A stretch of 64,000 nt of DNA, taken from positions 1,888,760 through 1,952,759 of the forward strand of contig NZ_CP141821.1 in the NCBI RefSeq assembly GCF_035621495.1, written 5' to 3'. Of the stretch, positions 43,245 to 52,028 are shown one piece after another. Position numbers and translations under genes: made by a program. Position 1 is the stretch's first letter; each line of letters starts with the position of its first letter. The DNA comes from Thermococcus sp. SY098 (GTDB taxonomy: Archaea > Methanobacteriota_B > Thermococci > Thermococcales > Thermococcaceae). Under the pieces are notes generated by a model, which saw only the letters and a program-made list of their open reading frames with translations, had not been told where the DNA came from and searched no databases.

Positions 43245-43288
43245 TTTTATCACCTTAAGAAAAGAGTATAAAGGAAGGTTTAAAAAAG

Positions 43289-44587
43289 CTACTTTTCCCA
43301 CAGTGTCCTATGTTCATTAGCTCTCTTTTCTAAATCATCCTCAACCTCTTTGCTTTTAGCAAGTTCTAATATCTTCACAAGCAACTCTCCAAGGAGCCAT
43401 GAACCCCATTTGGGATCTTTAACTTCCAATGCTGTGTCAATGGCCCTGTCGATATCCCCCTCTTTGAGCAAATTCACAGCTATGCTGCCAAATGCTAAGG
43501 AACGCAAATGGCTGTCCGTGACTCTATGGGCAAAATGGAGAGCTTTGTTATACTCTCCGACTTTTGCTAAGAATGTCACTACCTTTACAAGAATGGCTTC
43601 GTTTCCTGTCCTTGCTCCAATAGTTTCAACAACTTTGATATATTTTTTGTCGGGCTTTTCTAATAATTTTGTAAGCAGAAACTTCGCTACTGGGATAAAC
43701 TCTTCCCTGCCGATTTTAATCATCAATATCCTTAGCAATTCTTCGTCCTCTATAATCTTGGCTGAAATTTCCTTCAAGGTTTTAATTCTCTCTGCGGGAG
43801 GCATCTTTTTAATAATTCTGATGACAGAATCTATCTCTCCCGAACTGCCAAAGCCTACAAGCAAGTTTCTAAGGGCATCAAAGCTAAGTTCATCCGCCAT
43901 GGTCAGTGCAGCATCAACAAATTTTTCAAAAGTAGCCTTTGGTGCCCCGTAGTTTTTTAGATGAATGGCAATTTCCTTCATCGCTTCGTTTATCCAGTAC
44001 TTACTTTTTAAACTCTGCAATATTTTCATGGCACTCCCAAATTCTTCCCTCTTTAAATGTGTCTTGAGAAGTTCAACAGCTGCTATTGAGTACCATGGTT
44101 CTTCATCTATGATTTCGAGAATCGAATATGCTTTTCTAACTTTTCCAGTATTTATGTAGGAGATTAGCAGTCTGAGGAGCATTTCATTTCTTCTTATTTT
44201 ATCCTTTATTTCAGAGGTGTACATGAGGGCTTCATCGTGCATTTTGAGCTCTATTAATGTGTTAACTATGCTCTCAATGAGTTCGTCGTGCACCGGGTTT
44301 GGAATTGCCTTTGTCATCTCAAATGCTTGGTGAAAGACTTTAACAGCTGCTGCGATTTTAGCTTTTCTTAAATATTTGCCAATTTCTATAAGTGTTTTTA
44401 TTATTGCAATTGGATTTTCGATCATTTTTACAGTTTCGACGGCATTGGCAAATGCTTTTTTGTATCTGTTGTCCCTAAGCAGGAACAGCTGGTACCCAAT
44501 CCGAGCATAGGAAATAGCGCGAAAATAGGGATCCCTTATCATTGATGTGAGTTTGAGAACTTCACCTGCAACATCTACCTTGGTCAT
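43289..44587 (-). CDS. Helical-repeat protein of unknown function (HEAT/TPR-like)
   Basis: A 432-residue all-helical protein built of loosely repeated helix pairs of about 35 residues (for example GKVRKAYSILEIIDEEPWYS, GEYNKALHFAHRVTDSHLRS, GDIDRAIDTALEVKDPKWGS). This resembles TPR or HEAT solenoids used as protein-binding scaffolds. No catalytic motif is seen. TTAAATACTT about 40 bases before ATG 44587 is the promoter, and TTGGTAACC precedes the start, giving a short leader. The partner is unknown. Confidence 0.7.
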   Translation of the reverse strand: MTKVDVAGEVLKLTSMIRDPYFRAISYARIGYQLFLLRDNRYKKAFANAVETVKMIENPIAIIKTLIEIGKYLRKAKIAAAVKVFHQAFEMTKAIPNPVHDELIESIVNTLIELKMHDEALMYTSEIKDKIRRNEMLLRLLISYINTGKVRKAYSILEIIDEEPWYSIAAVELLKTHLKREEFGSAMKILQSLKSKYWINEAMKEIAIHLKNYGAPKATFEKFVDAALTMADELSFDALRNLLVGFGSSGEIDSVIRIIKKMPPAERIKTLKEISAKIIEDEELLRILMIKIGREEFIPVAKFLLTKLLEKPDKKYIKVVETIGARTGNEAILVKVVTFLAKVGEYNKALHFAHRVTDSHLRSLAFGSIAVNLLKEGDIDRAIDTALEVKDPKWGSWLLGELLVKILELAKSKEVEDDLEKRANEHRTLWEK

Positions 44588-44683
44588 GGTTACCAAATTG
44601 AAAGTTTGATTATGAAGTATTTAACAATTTTTGAGATTAAAGCGAATAGTAGAAAAGTATACGACAAAAAACGAAAGCTTACA

Positions 44684-44893
44684 TCAGCTAAGATCGTCGT
44701 ACACAATGCTCACTGTCTCACCGTCGTCTAAAGCTACAAAGCTGATCTTGACTTTTTTTCCTGTTTTTGGATCAATAACAATGAAATCTGGGTTATCGAG
44801 GTATCTACTGGATGGGATTTTCCAAACATCGCTGTAATGCTTCTTTAGCTCTTTTACAAATTTGTTGACATCTTTTTTAATAATAGCTGTCAT
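44684..44893 (-). CDS. Small protein of unknown function
   Basis: A 69-residue soluble protein: MTAIIKKDVNKFVKELKKHY at the start and two beta-prone halves (DFIVIDPKTGKKVKISFVAL, ETVSIVYDDLS). GGTGATATCT fixes ATG 44893. No domain recognised. It has its own AT-rich promoter region (TATAAAAAGC read on the minus strand). It stands alone between two minus-strand genes. Confidence 0.68.
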   Translation of the reverse strand: MTAIIKKDVNKFVKELKKHYSDVWKIPSSRYLDNPDFIVIDPKTGKKVKISFVALDDGETVSIVYDDLS

Positions 44894-44979
44894 AGATATC
44901 ACCATGTATATGTACAACCCTAAAGTATAAAAAGCTTTTTAATCGCTATTCGTTAAAGATATTATCGACAATTGTCTAT

Positions 44980-45834
44980 TCAGAGGGCCTTGCAAATCAT
45001 TGCACCTTGTGGAACATTTAACTCCCTTGCCACAGGTTTGCATTTTGCCTTTAGAAGAAAGAACACCCTATCATCTTTAATCTCACTTAGTGTTTCGAAG
45101 TTGCCTTGTCCTTTAGCTATTATCACATCGGCTTTATTGAATATCTCAATGAAATCTCTGCTGACTTTATTCATGGGAACACCGACTATTCTTGTTCCCG
45201 TAGAAATTATTTTTCCAAATTTGTCTATACCTGCTTCTTTTAGATCATTAACAGTTGCATCGTTTATTATGGCATCCTCTTTTCCAGCAATGTAAACTTC
45301 CAGCCTGGGGAACTCTTCTCTGATTTTTTCCAAGAGCAGTTTGTCAAAATAAATCTCTCCACAATTGTCAGTTATATACAACAGAATTTTTGACATCTTT
45401 AGTGTGTCAAACAGCTTTTTACTTTCATCAATGTATAGCCCCTCTTTTACCATCTCCAAAATGTCCTCCTCAATTTTTTCGGGATTATATCCGACGGCAA
45501 AGTCAATTACATTGCCTGCTATAGCCAGCTTAAGGGCAGTGTTTAGGTCAATCTTAAGCTTTCTTTTTAAGTCATCTACCACTTTTCGTGCAAGTTTGTT
45601 AGACCTATCCTTGTATCCTTTAAATGGATCGTTAACTCCTAGATACTCATAGAGCCTAAGGAATATTTCACTTCCGACAACAGCTGGAATTGAGTTTTCA
45701 TTGAAGTAATCTGCAAAAAGCTTGGATGAAAAAATCATAGCTCTTCTTCTTTTCTCTAAATCTTCAGTGCTGAGTTCTGCTATTCTTTGGCACTGAAGCA
45801 CTTGGCATGCAAGACACTCGTAATGTACCTTCAT
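44980..45834 (-). CDS. DUF89 / ARMT1-like damage-control phosphatase
   Basis: A 284-residue metal-dependent phosphatase of the DUF89 family. The N-terminal CLACQVLQC and the metal-site stretches ITDNCGEIYFDKLLLEKI and VIIAKGQGNFETLSE (Asn-Asp-Lys pattern) are diagnostic. The family removes phosphate from damaged or stray sugar phosphates and cofactors. ATG 45834 is preceded by GGGATGAAAAA; the frame to 45951 crosses the divergent promoter. It is divergent from an MFS gene whose operator lies 80 bases away and may share regulation. Confidence 0.87.
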   Translation of the reverse strand: MKVHYECLACQVLQCQRIAELSTEDLEKRRRAMIFSSKLFADYFNENSIPAVVGSEIFLRLYEYLGVNDPFKGYKDRSNKLARKVVDDLKRKLKIDLNTALKLAIAGNVIDFAVGYNPEKIEEDILEMVKEGLYIDESKKLFDTLKMSKILLYITDNCGEIYFDKLLLEKIREEFPRLEVYIAGKEDAIINDATVNDLKEAGIDKFGKIISTGTRIVGVPMNKVSRDFIEIFNKADVIIAKGQGNFETLSEIKDDRVFFLLKAKCKPVARELNVPQGAMICKAL

Positions 45835-45897
45835 TTTTTCATCCCGCTTTCTTAAAGTTTTTGTCCCTCTTAATTCTTGCGCTGTGTTCTGTGAAAA

Positions 45898-45907
45898 GAT
45901 TTTTAAG
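45898..45907 (+). promoter_or_regulatory. TATA element of the MFS gene
   Basis: GATTTTTAAG, about 35-40 bases before the GTG start and directly upstream of the palindromic operator. Confidence 0.65.
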
Positions 45908-45915
45908 TCAGTCAA

Positions 45916-45931
45916 CCGAACAAATGTTCGG
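45916..45931. promoter_or_regulatory. Palindromic operator CCGAACA-AA-TGTTCGG
   Basis: Perfect inverted repeat with seven-base arms and a two-base spacer, lying between the TATA element and the start codon and therefore over the expected transcription start. This is a repressor-type position. I find no second copy in the window and cannot name the regulator. Confidence 0.72.
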
Positions 45932-45940
45932 TGAGGCAAA

Positions 45941-47224
45941 GTGGAGGTCATAGAGAATGCAAGGTTTGGAAAGTTCCATTACAGATTGCTGGCAGTCTTG
46001 GGCACAATATGGGCGTTTATAGCAATTAACACTCTCTCTGTGGCATTTATAATTCCGTTGCTGAAAAAAGAACCTGCATTTCAAGGAAGCCTAACGAAGC
46101 TTGGAGCAATGGGATCGGCAGCGTTATGGGGCATGTTGCTTGGAGCGTGGTTCTTCGGAATACTGGCTGACTATATAGGAAGAAAGAAAAGCTTGAGCTT
46201 GGCAGTGGCCACATTCGGCATTGCCTCAGTGGTAAGCTCATTTGTTCAAAGCTTGGATCAGCTGATTGTTCTAAGATTTATAGTTGGTCTTGGTTTGGGT
46301 GGTTCTCTCCCAGTCGCAAGTTCATACTTCGCCGAATTCATGCCAAAGAAGATCAGGGGCGCTATGATTTCAATTTTGGAAAGTTTCTGGGCAATTGGTA
46401 CAATAATAATTGGAATTGTTGCTTTGATAGTGAAGGCAGATTGGCGGGGAATACTTCTATTCGGGGGTGCAATTCTGTTAGCATTGCCTTTCTTAGTAGC
46501 ACTGCCAGAATCTCCCCGCTTTCTGCTTCTCAATGGGAAGATTAGAGAAGCTGAAGAGGTAATAGGAAAAATTTTCGGAGTTTCTGTAAAACTGGAGAGG
46601 CCTAAAGAGGAGCACGGAAAAATCACAATTGCAGAACTTTGGAGCAAACACGCCAAAACAACTTTCATGTTGACAGTTGCATGGTTCAGCATTGCATTCG
46701 CTTACTATGGATTCTTTATATGGCTTCCAAAGTTTCTTGCATCAACGCTTAACATCACTGTTTTTAAGAGCTTTCAGTATTTCATAATTACTGCACTTGC
46801 GCAGTTGCCCGGCTACTGGAGTGCTGCATATTTCATTGAGAAAGTTGGAAGAAAGAAAACATTATCTGGCTATCTATTCGTATCAGGTTTGGCTGGAATC
46901 TTATTCTATAAGTTTGCAAGTTCTGGAAATGCATCGATGATACTTCTGAGTGCTGTGTTATTCAGCTTCTTTAACTTGGGTGCATGGGGAGCAATCTATG
47001 CTTACACCCCCGAGCTATATCCAACAAGTGTCAGGGGTACAGGAACTGGTTGGGCTGGAGCCATGGCAAGGATAGGCGGCGGATTGGCACCTATAGTTGC
47101 TGGAAGGATTATGGAAATCTCAACAGTCGGGATGGCAGTGCTCATAATAGCAATAATCTCAATAATAGGTGCGTTGGATATTGCAGTACTTGGAAAAGAA
47201 ACAAAAGGAAAAGCCTTAGAGTAG
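45941..47224 (+). CDS. MFS transporter, sugar-porter/SV2-like
   Basis: Twelve-helix major facilitator of 427 residues. Signature loops are GILADYIGRKKSLSLAVATF (after helix 2), RFIVGLGLGGSLPVASSYFAEFMPKKIRG with its PKKIRG (helices 4-5), ALPESPRFLL after helix 6, and YTPELYPTSVRGTGTGW after helix 10, as in sugar porters and aromatic-acid or niacin-type SV2 carriers. It starts at GTG 45941. A palindromic operator covers the promoter, so expression is probably substrate-inducible. Substrate unknown. Confidence 0.87.
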   Translation: MEVIENARFGKFHYRLLAVLGTIWAFIAINTLSVAFIIPLLKKEPAFQGSLTKLGAMGSAALWGMLLGAWFFGILADYIGRKKSLSLAVATFGIASVVSSFVQSLDQLIVLRFIVGLGLGGSLPVASSYFAEFMPKKIRGAMISILESFWAIGTIIIGIVALIVKADWRGILLFGGAILLALPFLVALPESPRFLLLNGKIREAEEVIGKIFGVSVKLERPKEEHGKITIAELWSKHAKTTFMLTVAWFSIAFAYYGFFIWLPKFLASTLNITVFKSFQYFIITALAQLPGYWSAAYFIEKVGRKKTLSGYLFVSGLAGILFYKFASSGNASMILLSAVLFSFFNLGAWGAIYAYTPELYPTSVRGTGTGWAGAMARIGGGLAPIVAGRIMEISTVGMAVLIIAIISIIGALDIAVLGKETKGKALE

Positions 47225-47325
47225 TTCTTCTAAATACTCAAGTTCTTCTGGCACCGGTTTTTTCTTTCTTTTTTCAATCTCTCTAATGATCATGTAGCCG
47301 TGAAGGATTGGTAACCATTCCATAT
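47216..47325 (-). pseudogene. Tiny gene (about 35 codons) interrupted by a two-base slip in a CT repeat
   Basis: AAAGGAGGTGAGAGAT (a perfect ribosome-binding site) precedes ATG 47325, and a TATA-like CTTTTAAGCC lies about 50 bases upstream. The frame reads MEWLPILHGYMIIRE, then at a (CT)n tract (47279-47286) the sensible frame shifts by two bases to IEKRKKKPVPEELEYLEELL and TAA 47216. Unshifted, the product ends RLKKERKNRCQKNLSI. Strong signals suggest a real small protein, damaged here by slippage or by a sequencing error; recoding is possible. The 3' end overlaps the end of the MFS gene. Confidence 0.55.
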
Positions 47326-47599
47326 CTCTCACCTCCTTTTTCTTTTTCCCTCATACTCAATAATTATTTGATATTTTGGGCTTAAAAGTCTTGTGCGCTC
47401 TGGAATGGCTGTGAATGTTCTTCTAAGGTCAAAACTCACGTAAAACAGCTTAAATGCTTCGTTTCCAGATATAATGTACATGTTTGAACATAAAGAGGTA
47501 TTTAGATTGGACTATTTGATGAAAAAGTATTCATTAATACAATTTGGTAAAACCTAAGGATTATAAAGTTGTCATCACTCTTTCTTATGGTGGGAAGAA
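47326..47599. promoter_or_regulatory. Divergent promoter region of the tiny gene and SRP54
   Basis: Leftward it holds CTTTTAAGCC and the ribosome-binding site of the tiny gene; rightward GATTATAAAG (about 47560-47569) and GGTGGGAAGAA serve the SRP54 gene. The 150 bases between show no RNA gene or ORF that I can support. Confidence 0.5.
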
Positions 47600-48946
47600 A
47601 TGGCTTTAGAGAGTCTTGGTAAGGCATTAAACGCTGCATTAAAAAAACTCGCACGTGCAGGTTCTGTTGATGAAGTGCTGATTAGGGAGGTCGTAAGGGA
47701 CATTCAGAGAGCTTTAATAATGAGCGATGTTAATGTTAAACTTGTTCTTGACTTAACTAAGAAAATTCAAAAAAGAGCCTTAGAAGAAAAGCCTCCTGCT
47801 GGGGTATCCAGAAGGGAACACATCATAAAGATAGTCTATGAGGAGCTCACAAATTTCCTTGGAAAGGAAGCGAAACCCATAGAGATAAAAGAAAAGCCAA
47901 CTGTTCTGCTTACAGTTGGAATTCAGGGTTCTGGTAAGACAACGACAGTTGCCAAGCTTGCTCGGTATTTCCAGAAAAGAGGATATAAAGTGGGAGTTGT
48001 GTGCTCAGATACTTGGCGCCCTGGGGCTTATCATCAGCTTAAACAATTGGTTGAGCCCTATTCAATTGAGGTTTTTGGAGATCCCGATGAAAAAGATGCC
48101 GTTAGGCTTGCTAAAGAAGGAGTTGAGTACTTCAACCATAAAGGAGTCGACATAATTATAGTTGATTCTGCTGGAAGGCATAAAGAAGAGAAAAGTCTAA
48201 TCGAAGAAATGAAGCAGATAAGTGATGCGATAAACCCCCACGAGGTTATTCTTGTTATAGATGGAACGATTGGCCAGCAGGCTTATAGTCAAGCTTTAGC
48301 ATTTAAGGAAGCAACCCCGATAGGTTCAATTATTGTAACAAAACTTGATGGTTCAGCAAAAGGAGGAGGAGCATTGTCAGCTGTTGTGGCGACAGGAGCC
48401 CCAATAAAGTTCATTGGTGTTGGAGAGAGAATTGATGATTTAGAGCCTTTTGATCCCAAGAGATTTGTATCAAGGTTACTTGGCTTAGGTGATATTCAAG
48501 GTCTTTTAGAGAAATTTGAAGAGCTAAGCAGGGCTCAGGAACTCAAAGAAGAAGATTTGGAAAAGTTCATGCGTGGAAAGTTCAATCTTAAAGATATGTA
48601 CGCCCAGCTTGAAGCTATGAGCAAGATGGGACCATTAAAGCAAATTCTCCAGATGATTCCCGGTTTGGGGTACTCTCTTCCTGATGACGTTGTCAGGGTT
48701 AGTGAGCAGAGGTTGAAGAAATTTAAAGTGATTATGGATTCAATGACTGAAGAGGAGCTTGAACATCCTGAGATTATCAACTACTCGCGCATTAAGAGAA
48801 TTGCCAGAGGTTCTGGAACTACAGTGAAAGATGTTAAAGAGCTGCTTGAGCAGTATAATCAGATGAAGAAATTCTTTAAGAGCATGAACAAAAGAAGTCT
48901 TAATAGGATGATGAAGAGATTAGGTATGGGAGGTTTTGGCATATGA
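47600..48946 (+). CDS. srp54: Signal recognition particle 54 kDa protein
   Basis: GTPase of the signal recognition particle, 448 residues. It binds signal peptides and 7S RNA and delivers ribosomes to FtsY at the membrane. Helical N domain (1-95), G domain with [15 protein letters not shown] (P-loop), [20 protein letters not shown] and [11 protein letters not shown], then the Met-rich M domain ([20 protein letters not shown] through [11 protein letters not shown]). Four-base ATGA overlap couples it to a small Lrp-type RAM-domain gene. Confidence 0.97.
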   Translation: MALESLGKALNAALKKLARAGSVDEVLIREVVRDIQRALIMSDVNVKLVLDLTKKIQKRALEEKPPAGVSRREHIIKIVYEELTNFLGKEAKPIEIKEKPTVLLTVGIQGSGKTTTVAKLARYFQKRGYKVGVVCSDTWRPGAYHQLKQLVEPYSIEVFGDPDEKDAVRLAKEGVEYFNHKGVDIIIVDSAGRHKEEKSLIEEMKQISDAINPHEVILVIDGTIGQQAYSQALAFKEATPIGSIIVTKLDGSAKGGGALSAVVATGAPIKFIGVGERIDDLEPFDPKRFVSRLLGLGDIQGLLEKFEELSRAQELKEEDLEKFMRGKFNLKDMYAQLEAMSKMGPLKQILQMIPGLGYSLPDDVVRVSEQRLKKFKVIMDSMTEEELEHPEIINYSRIKRIARGSGTTVKDVKELLEQYNQMKKFFKSMNKRSLNRMMKRLGMGGFGI

Positions 48947-49182
48947 TGGAGGCGTTTGTTTTAATCATTGTAAAGCCGGGTAATGAAGAAAAAGTATACA
49001 ACAAGCTCAAAGACAAGCCCATGGTGAAGGAGATTTATCGGGTGTATGGCGAATACGACATTGTCATTAGGGTAGAGGTTAGTAACATAGCAGAGCTGGA
49101 TAAGTTCCATGATGAAATACTCAGGAGAATAGGGGACATTGAGATGACGGAAACACTGATAGCGAGTTCATATAGAATTTAG
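48943..49182 (+). CDS. Stand-alone RAM (Lrp/AsnC ligand-binding) domain protein
   Basis: A 79-residue protein equal to the effector-binding domain of Lrp/AsnC regulators without the helix-turn-helix: [20 protein letters not shown], then [19 protein letters not shown]. Such proteins form ring-like oligomers that bind amino acids and may modify full-length Lrp proteins such as the one at 52017. The start is ATG 48943 or 48946; it overlaps srp54, so expression is tied to it. The physiological role is unknown. Confidence 0.85.
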   Translation: MMEAFVLIIVKPGNEEKVYNKLKDKPMVKEIYRVYGEYDIVIRVEVSNIAELDKFHDEILRRIGDIEMTETLIASSYRI

Positions 49183-49190
49183 GAGGTGGG

Positions 49191-49694
49191 GTGGTGAAGA
49201 AAAAGTGGATTGCCACAATTCACTTGGATACACTTGAAATTGAATCCGATCCTTCTTTTAAATTTAGATGTCTTGAAAACTGTGCTGAGTGCTGTTTTAG
49301 ACTTGAAGTGCCTCTTAGAGATGAGGATATTGAAAGACTTGAGGAGATTGGATACAGTACTTGGGAGTTTGTGGATTATGAAAAAATGTTTTACAGAGGG
49401 GATAGGTTTTTGGGATATGCTCTGAAAAAGAGACCTTTTGATGGAGGTTGCATATTTCTTCAAGAGGATGGAAAATGCAAGGTATATCCACATAGACCCC
49501 TTGCTTGTAAGCTCTACCCTTTTGTGCTTATAAGAAAAGGCAACACGCTTGAGGTTTATATAAAAGAAGAAGAGTTTTGTAAAGGAATAAACCATCCCCA
49601 AGGTGAACCTTTCACCTTAGAACTCGTTAAAAAGTATTTTTGGGAAATTGTTGAAGACTACCGTAGAAAATTGGGATTTTCCAAAGTGTCTTAG
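49191..49694 (+). CDS. YkgJ-family cysteine-cluster protein
   Basis: A 167-residue protein with the CxxxC-type zinc or iron-sulfur cluster of the YkgJ/Fli-B family: CLENCAECC near residue 27, then CIFLQEDGKCKVYPHRPLAC near 87, and a final Cys in EEFCKGI. The family binds a metal cluster of unknown use. GGAGGTGGG fixes the GTG start (49191, or 49194). It is eight bases after the RAM-domain gene, in the same operon. Confidence 0.83.
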   Translation: MVKKKWIATIHLDTLEIESDPSFKFRCLENCAECCFRLEVPLRDEDIERLEEIGYSTWEFVDYEKMFYRGDRFLGYALKKRPFDGGCIFLQEDGKCKVYPHRPLACKLYPFVLIRKGNTLEVYIKEEEFCKGINHPQGEPFTLELVKKYFWEIVEDYRRKLGFSKVS

Positions 49695-49782
49695 ACTGAT
49701 AATACCAATGTAGATTGTAATTTTCACCGAAACCTATTTATACATTTTTTTGTCAATCATTTTTTCAAAGGAGGTGGAGGCA

Positions 49783-50496
49783 TTGAGTCAGATAAAAGCA
49801 GTCAAGGAAAAGCTTAGGGTAATAAGAATCCTAAAACTGCTCAAAAAGAGGTATACATATGAGGAACTTTCAAAGATAACTGGGCTGCCGATTACAGTGC
49901 TCAACAGATATGTGAGGGGAAAAGTCCTTCCAAGCACTGACAGGGCTAAGGAGCTTCTGGAAATGTTATCCCCCTACATTAACATAGAAGAAGAAGTGAA
50001 AAGAAGAATACAGTTTGATGAACATGGTCTCTTTGATAATATGAAGATATTGAGCGATACCAACCTAATGAGCCTGATAGCTGAAGAAGTTGCATCAAGA
50101 TACATTAGCAAAGATATTTCAAAGGTTCTCACAGCGGCTACAGACGGCATACCATTGGCTGTTCACATAGCAAATGAGCTAAATGTTGATGTTGTATATG
50201 CAAAGAAGAAGAAAGAAGTTGGGGTTGAGAAATTCTATGAGGTCAATTACGTCCCCAGTGCTTCAGGGAGCGTTATGACACTATACTTGCCACAGTGGGC
50301 TTTGAAAAGAGGTGAAAAAGTTTTGATCGTTGATGATGTAATCAGGAGTGGAGAAACCCAAAAAGCCTTGCTGGAAATGTGTAAACAAGCTGGTGCTGTA
50401 CCCGTTGGAATGTTTTTCCTAATAAGCGTTGGCAATGTTATTGATGTTCTTAAAAATGAATATAAGATTCCAGTTGAAAGCTTGGTGAGACTATGA
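49783..50496 (+). CDS. HTH-phosphoribosyltransferase-domain transcription regulator (GfcR-like)
   Basis: A 237-residue protein with an N-terminal helix-turn-helix (TYEELSKITGLPITVLNRYV) and a C-terminal PRTase domain whose PRPP loop is VLIVDDVIRSGETQ. This layout is that of archaeal GfcR-type regulators, often misannotated as orotate phosphoribosyltransferase. GGAGGTGGAGGCA favours TTG 49783. BRE/TATA CCGAAACCTATTTATAC lies at 49724-49740. The next gene overlaps by four bases, so the regulator and the V4R protein probably work together. Confidence 0.83.
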   Translation: MSQIKAVKEKLRVIRILKLLKKRYTYEELSKITGLPITVLNRYVRGKVLPSTDRAKELLEMLSPYINIEEEVKRRIQFDEHGLFDNMKILSDTNLMSLIAEEVASRYISKDISKVLTAATDGIPLAVHIANELNVDVVYAKKKKEVGVEKFYEVNYVPSASGSVMTLYLPQWALKRGEKVLIVDDVIRSGETQKALLEMCKQAGAVPVGMFFLISVGNVIDVLKNEYKIPVESLVRL

Positions 50497-51677
50497 TTAG
50501 CACAGGGATACAAAGGCTCGATGACATATTAAAAGGTGGCATTAGAGAAGAGCACAGCGTAATGTTCTCTGGGCTATTTGATGAAGACCACAGAATATTA
50601 ATGCACCAATTTGTTTTTTCTCTTCTCTCTCAAGACTACAAAGTGCTATTAGTAGAGTTTAAGCAGACTCCACGCTCTTTGATAGAATGGGTTAAAGAAT
50701 ACGGCATAGATTATTCGTCGTTTATGGAAAGTGAAAAATTAAGGATACTTGACGGTTATACAAACATATACTCTAAAATGACAGTCTCAGGGAAGGATAT
50801 GCTCCCAAATCCCTTAGACTTACCAATAACGACAGCAATTATAAGAGATATCTTAATAAAGGAAAAGTACGATTTCCTCGTTATTGATGATTTATCAATT
50901 CTTTATGCCGTTTTATCAAGCAAGGAAGAATTCTTCAAAATTATCGTTAGATTCATAAACTCAATTTCCCTTGAGCATGTATCCACAGTTGCATCATTTA
51001 TGGAAGAATTAACTTCTCCTGACTACTATTCCCTTCTAACCTTGCCTTTTGGGTACGTTATTTCAGTCAAGAACGGCAAAATACATGTTCTTAAGGCACC
51101 TCACCCTCTAAGTTCTGTGACATATTTCACTTATGTGAAAACCGAAAGGGGAATTCAGCCTTATGGAGAATATTATGAAACTGTGGAAAGGCTGAAAGAA
51201 TCCCTATTTTTGGATGAAGAGGGTATGTTGTGGGCTGGAAATGAGAGGGTCCAATTAGTGGAAGAGAACAGTGAAGCAACGCTTATTGAGGGCCTTTTTG
51301 AATATCTGGGGGAAGAGGAGGCTAAGAGATTTTTGTACTTTTGGGGGAGAAAATCATTCCAAGAGATAGGAAAAATATATGCAAAGGTTCACAAAAGTCT
51401 CAGGCACGTTTTAGAGAAAATATTTGATGAAACCAAGATTAGTGGGGGAGGGATGCTGGAAATTCTTCAATTTTCTAATGACATGATAGTAATTAAAGGA
51501 AAAAACTTGTTCCCAAGGATGCCAAACTTTGGATCTCAGGTTCACCTTCATTATGCTGGTGCACTTGCTCAGATAGTGGAAGAAATATCGGGCAGTGAAT
51601 GGGAAGGTCATGAGGTTAAATGTGAAGCTAAGGGTGATTCATACTGTGAATTTGTAATAAAAAGAAAAGAGGAGTAA
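50493..51677 (+). CDS. KaiC/RecA-like domain without P-loop, fused to a V4R domain
   Basis: A 394-residue protein. The first 230 residues resemble KaiC/GvpD-type RecA folds (STGIQRLDDILKGGI opening, FLVIDDLSILYA as Walker B), but the P-loop position reads GLFDEDHRIL without the GK[ST] pair, so ATP binding is probably lost. The C-terminal 150 residues are a V4R (4-vinyl reductase-type) small-molecule sensor ending CEAKGDSYCEFVI, whose cysteines may bind a metal. Coupled by a four-base overlap to the HTH-PRTase regulator, it is likely a sensory partner. Confidence 0.78.
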   Translation: MISTGIQRLDDILKGGIREEHSVMFSGLFDEDHRILMHQFVFSLLSQDYKVLLVEFKQTPRSLIEWVKEYGIDYSSFMESEKLRILDGYTNIYSKMTVSGKDMLPNPLDLPITTAIIRDILIKEKYDFLVIDDLSILYAVLSSKEEFFKIIVRFINSISLEHVSTVASFMEELTSPDYYSLLTLPFGYVISVKNGKIHVLKAPHPLSSVTYFTYVKTERGIQPYGEYYETVERLKESLFLDEEGMLWAGNERVQLVEENSEATLIEGLFEYLGEEEAKRFLYFWGRKSFQEIGKIYAKVHKSLRHVLEKIFDETKISGGGMLEILQFSNDMIVIKGKNLFPRMPNFGSQVHLHYAGALAQIVEEISGSEWEGHEVKCEAKGDSYCEFVIKRKEE

Positions 51678-51698
51678 AAATGTTGGGAGAGTTCATGG

Positions 51699-52028
51699 AT
51701 GGGAAGGTTTTTGGTTTATAATGCAGAGGGCAGAAGCTTGGTTATTGATGCCAACATTGGAGAAAGATTTTCTTTTTATTGCTCCAGGGAGGAATGTGGA
51801 ACAGAAATAGCAATTGAGGGAGTCATAAGACATGCAACTTTTGATGAGTTTGTTAGAGTTAGAGATCATATTATTGAGCAGAACAAAGAATTTAAAGTAC
51901 TTAGGGATGTACTTCCCAAAGAACTTGTCATTTTTGAGGGCACAGTAAACGGAAAGAGGGTGAAATTGCCAGTAGAAAAACTGGACGAAGCAGCGAAGCG
52001 ATTCATTAATAAATATCTAAATAGGTAG
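51699..52028 (+). CDS. Protein of unknown function
   Basis: A 109-residue soluble protein beginning MGRFLVYNAEGRSLVIDANI, with one CSREEC motif. I recognise no named domain. The start is uncertain: ATG 51699 has only a weak GGGAG upstream, and an out-of-frame ATG (51680) opens a 13-codon ORF overlapping it. It is 21 bases after the V4R gene and probably cotranscribed. The end overlaps the convergent Lrp gene by 12 bases. Confidence 0.7.
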   Translation: MGRFLVYNAEGRSLVIDANIGERFSFYCSREECGTEIAIEGVIRHATFDEFVRVRDHIIEQNKEFKVLRDVLPKELVIFEGTVNGKRVKLPVEKLDEAAKRFINKYLNR

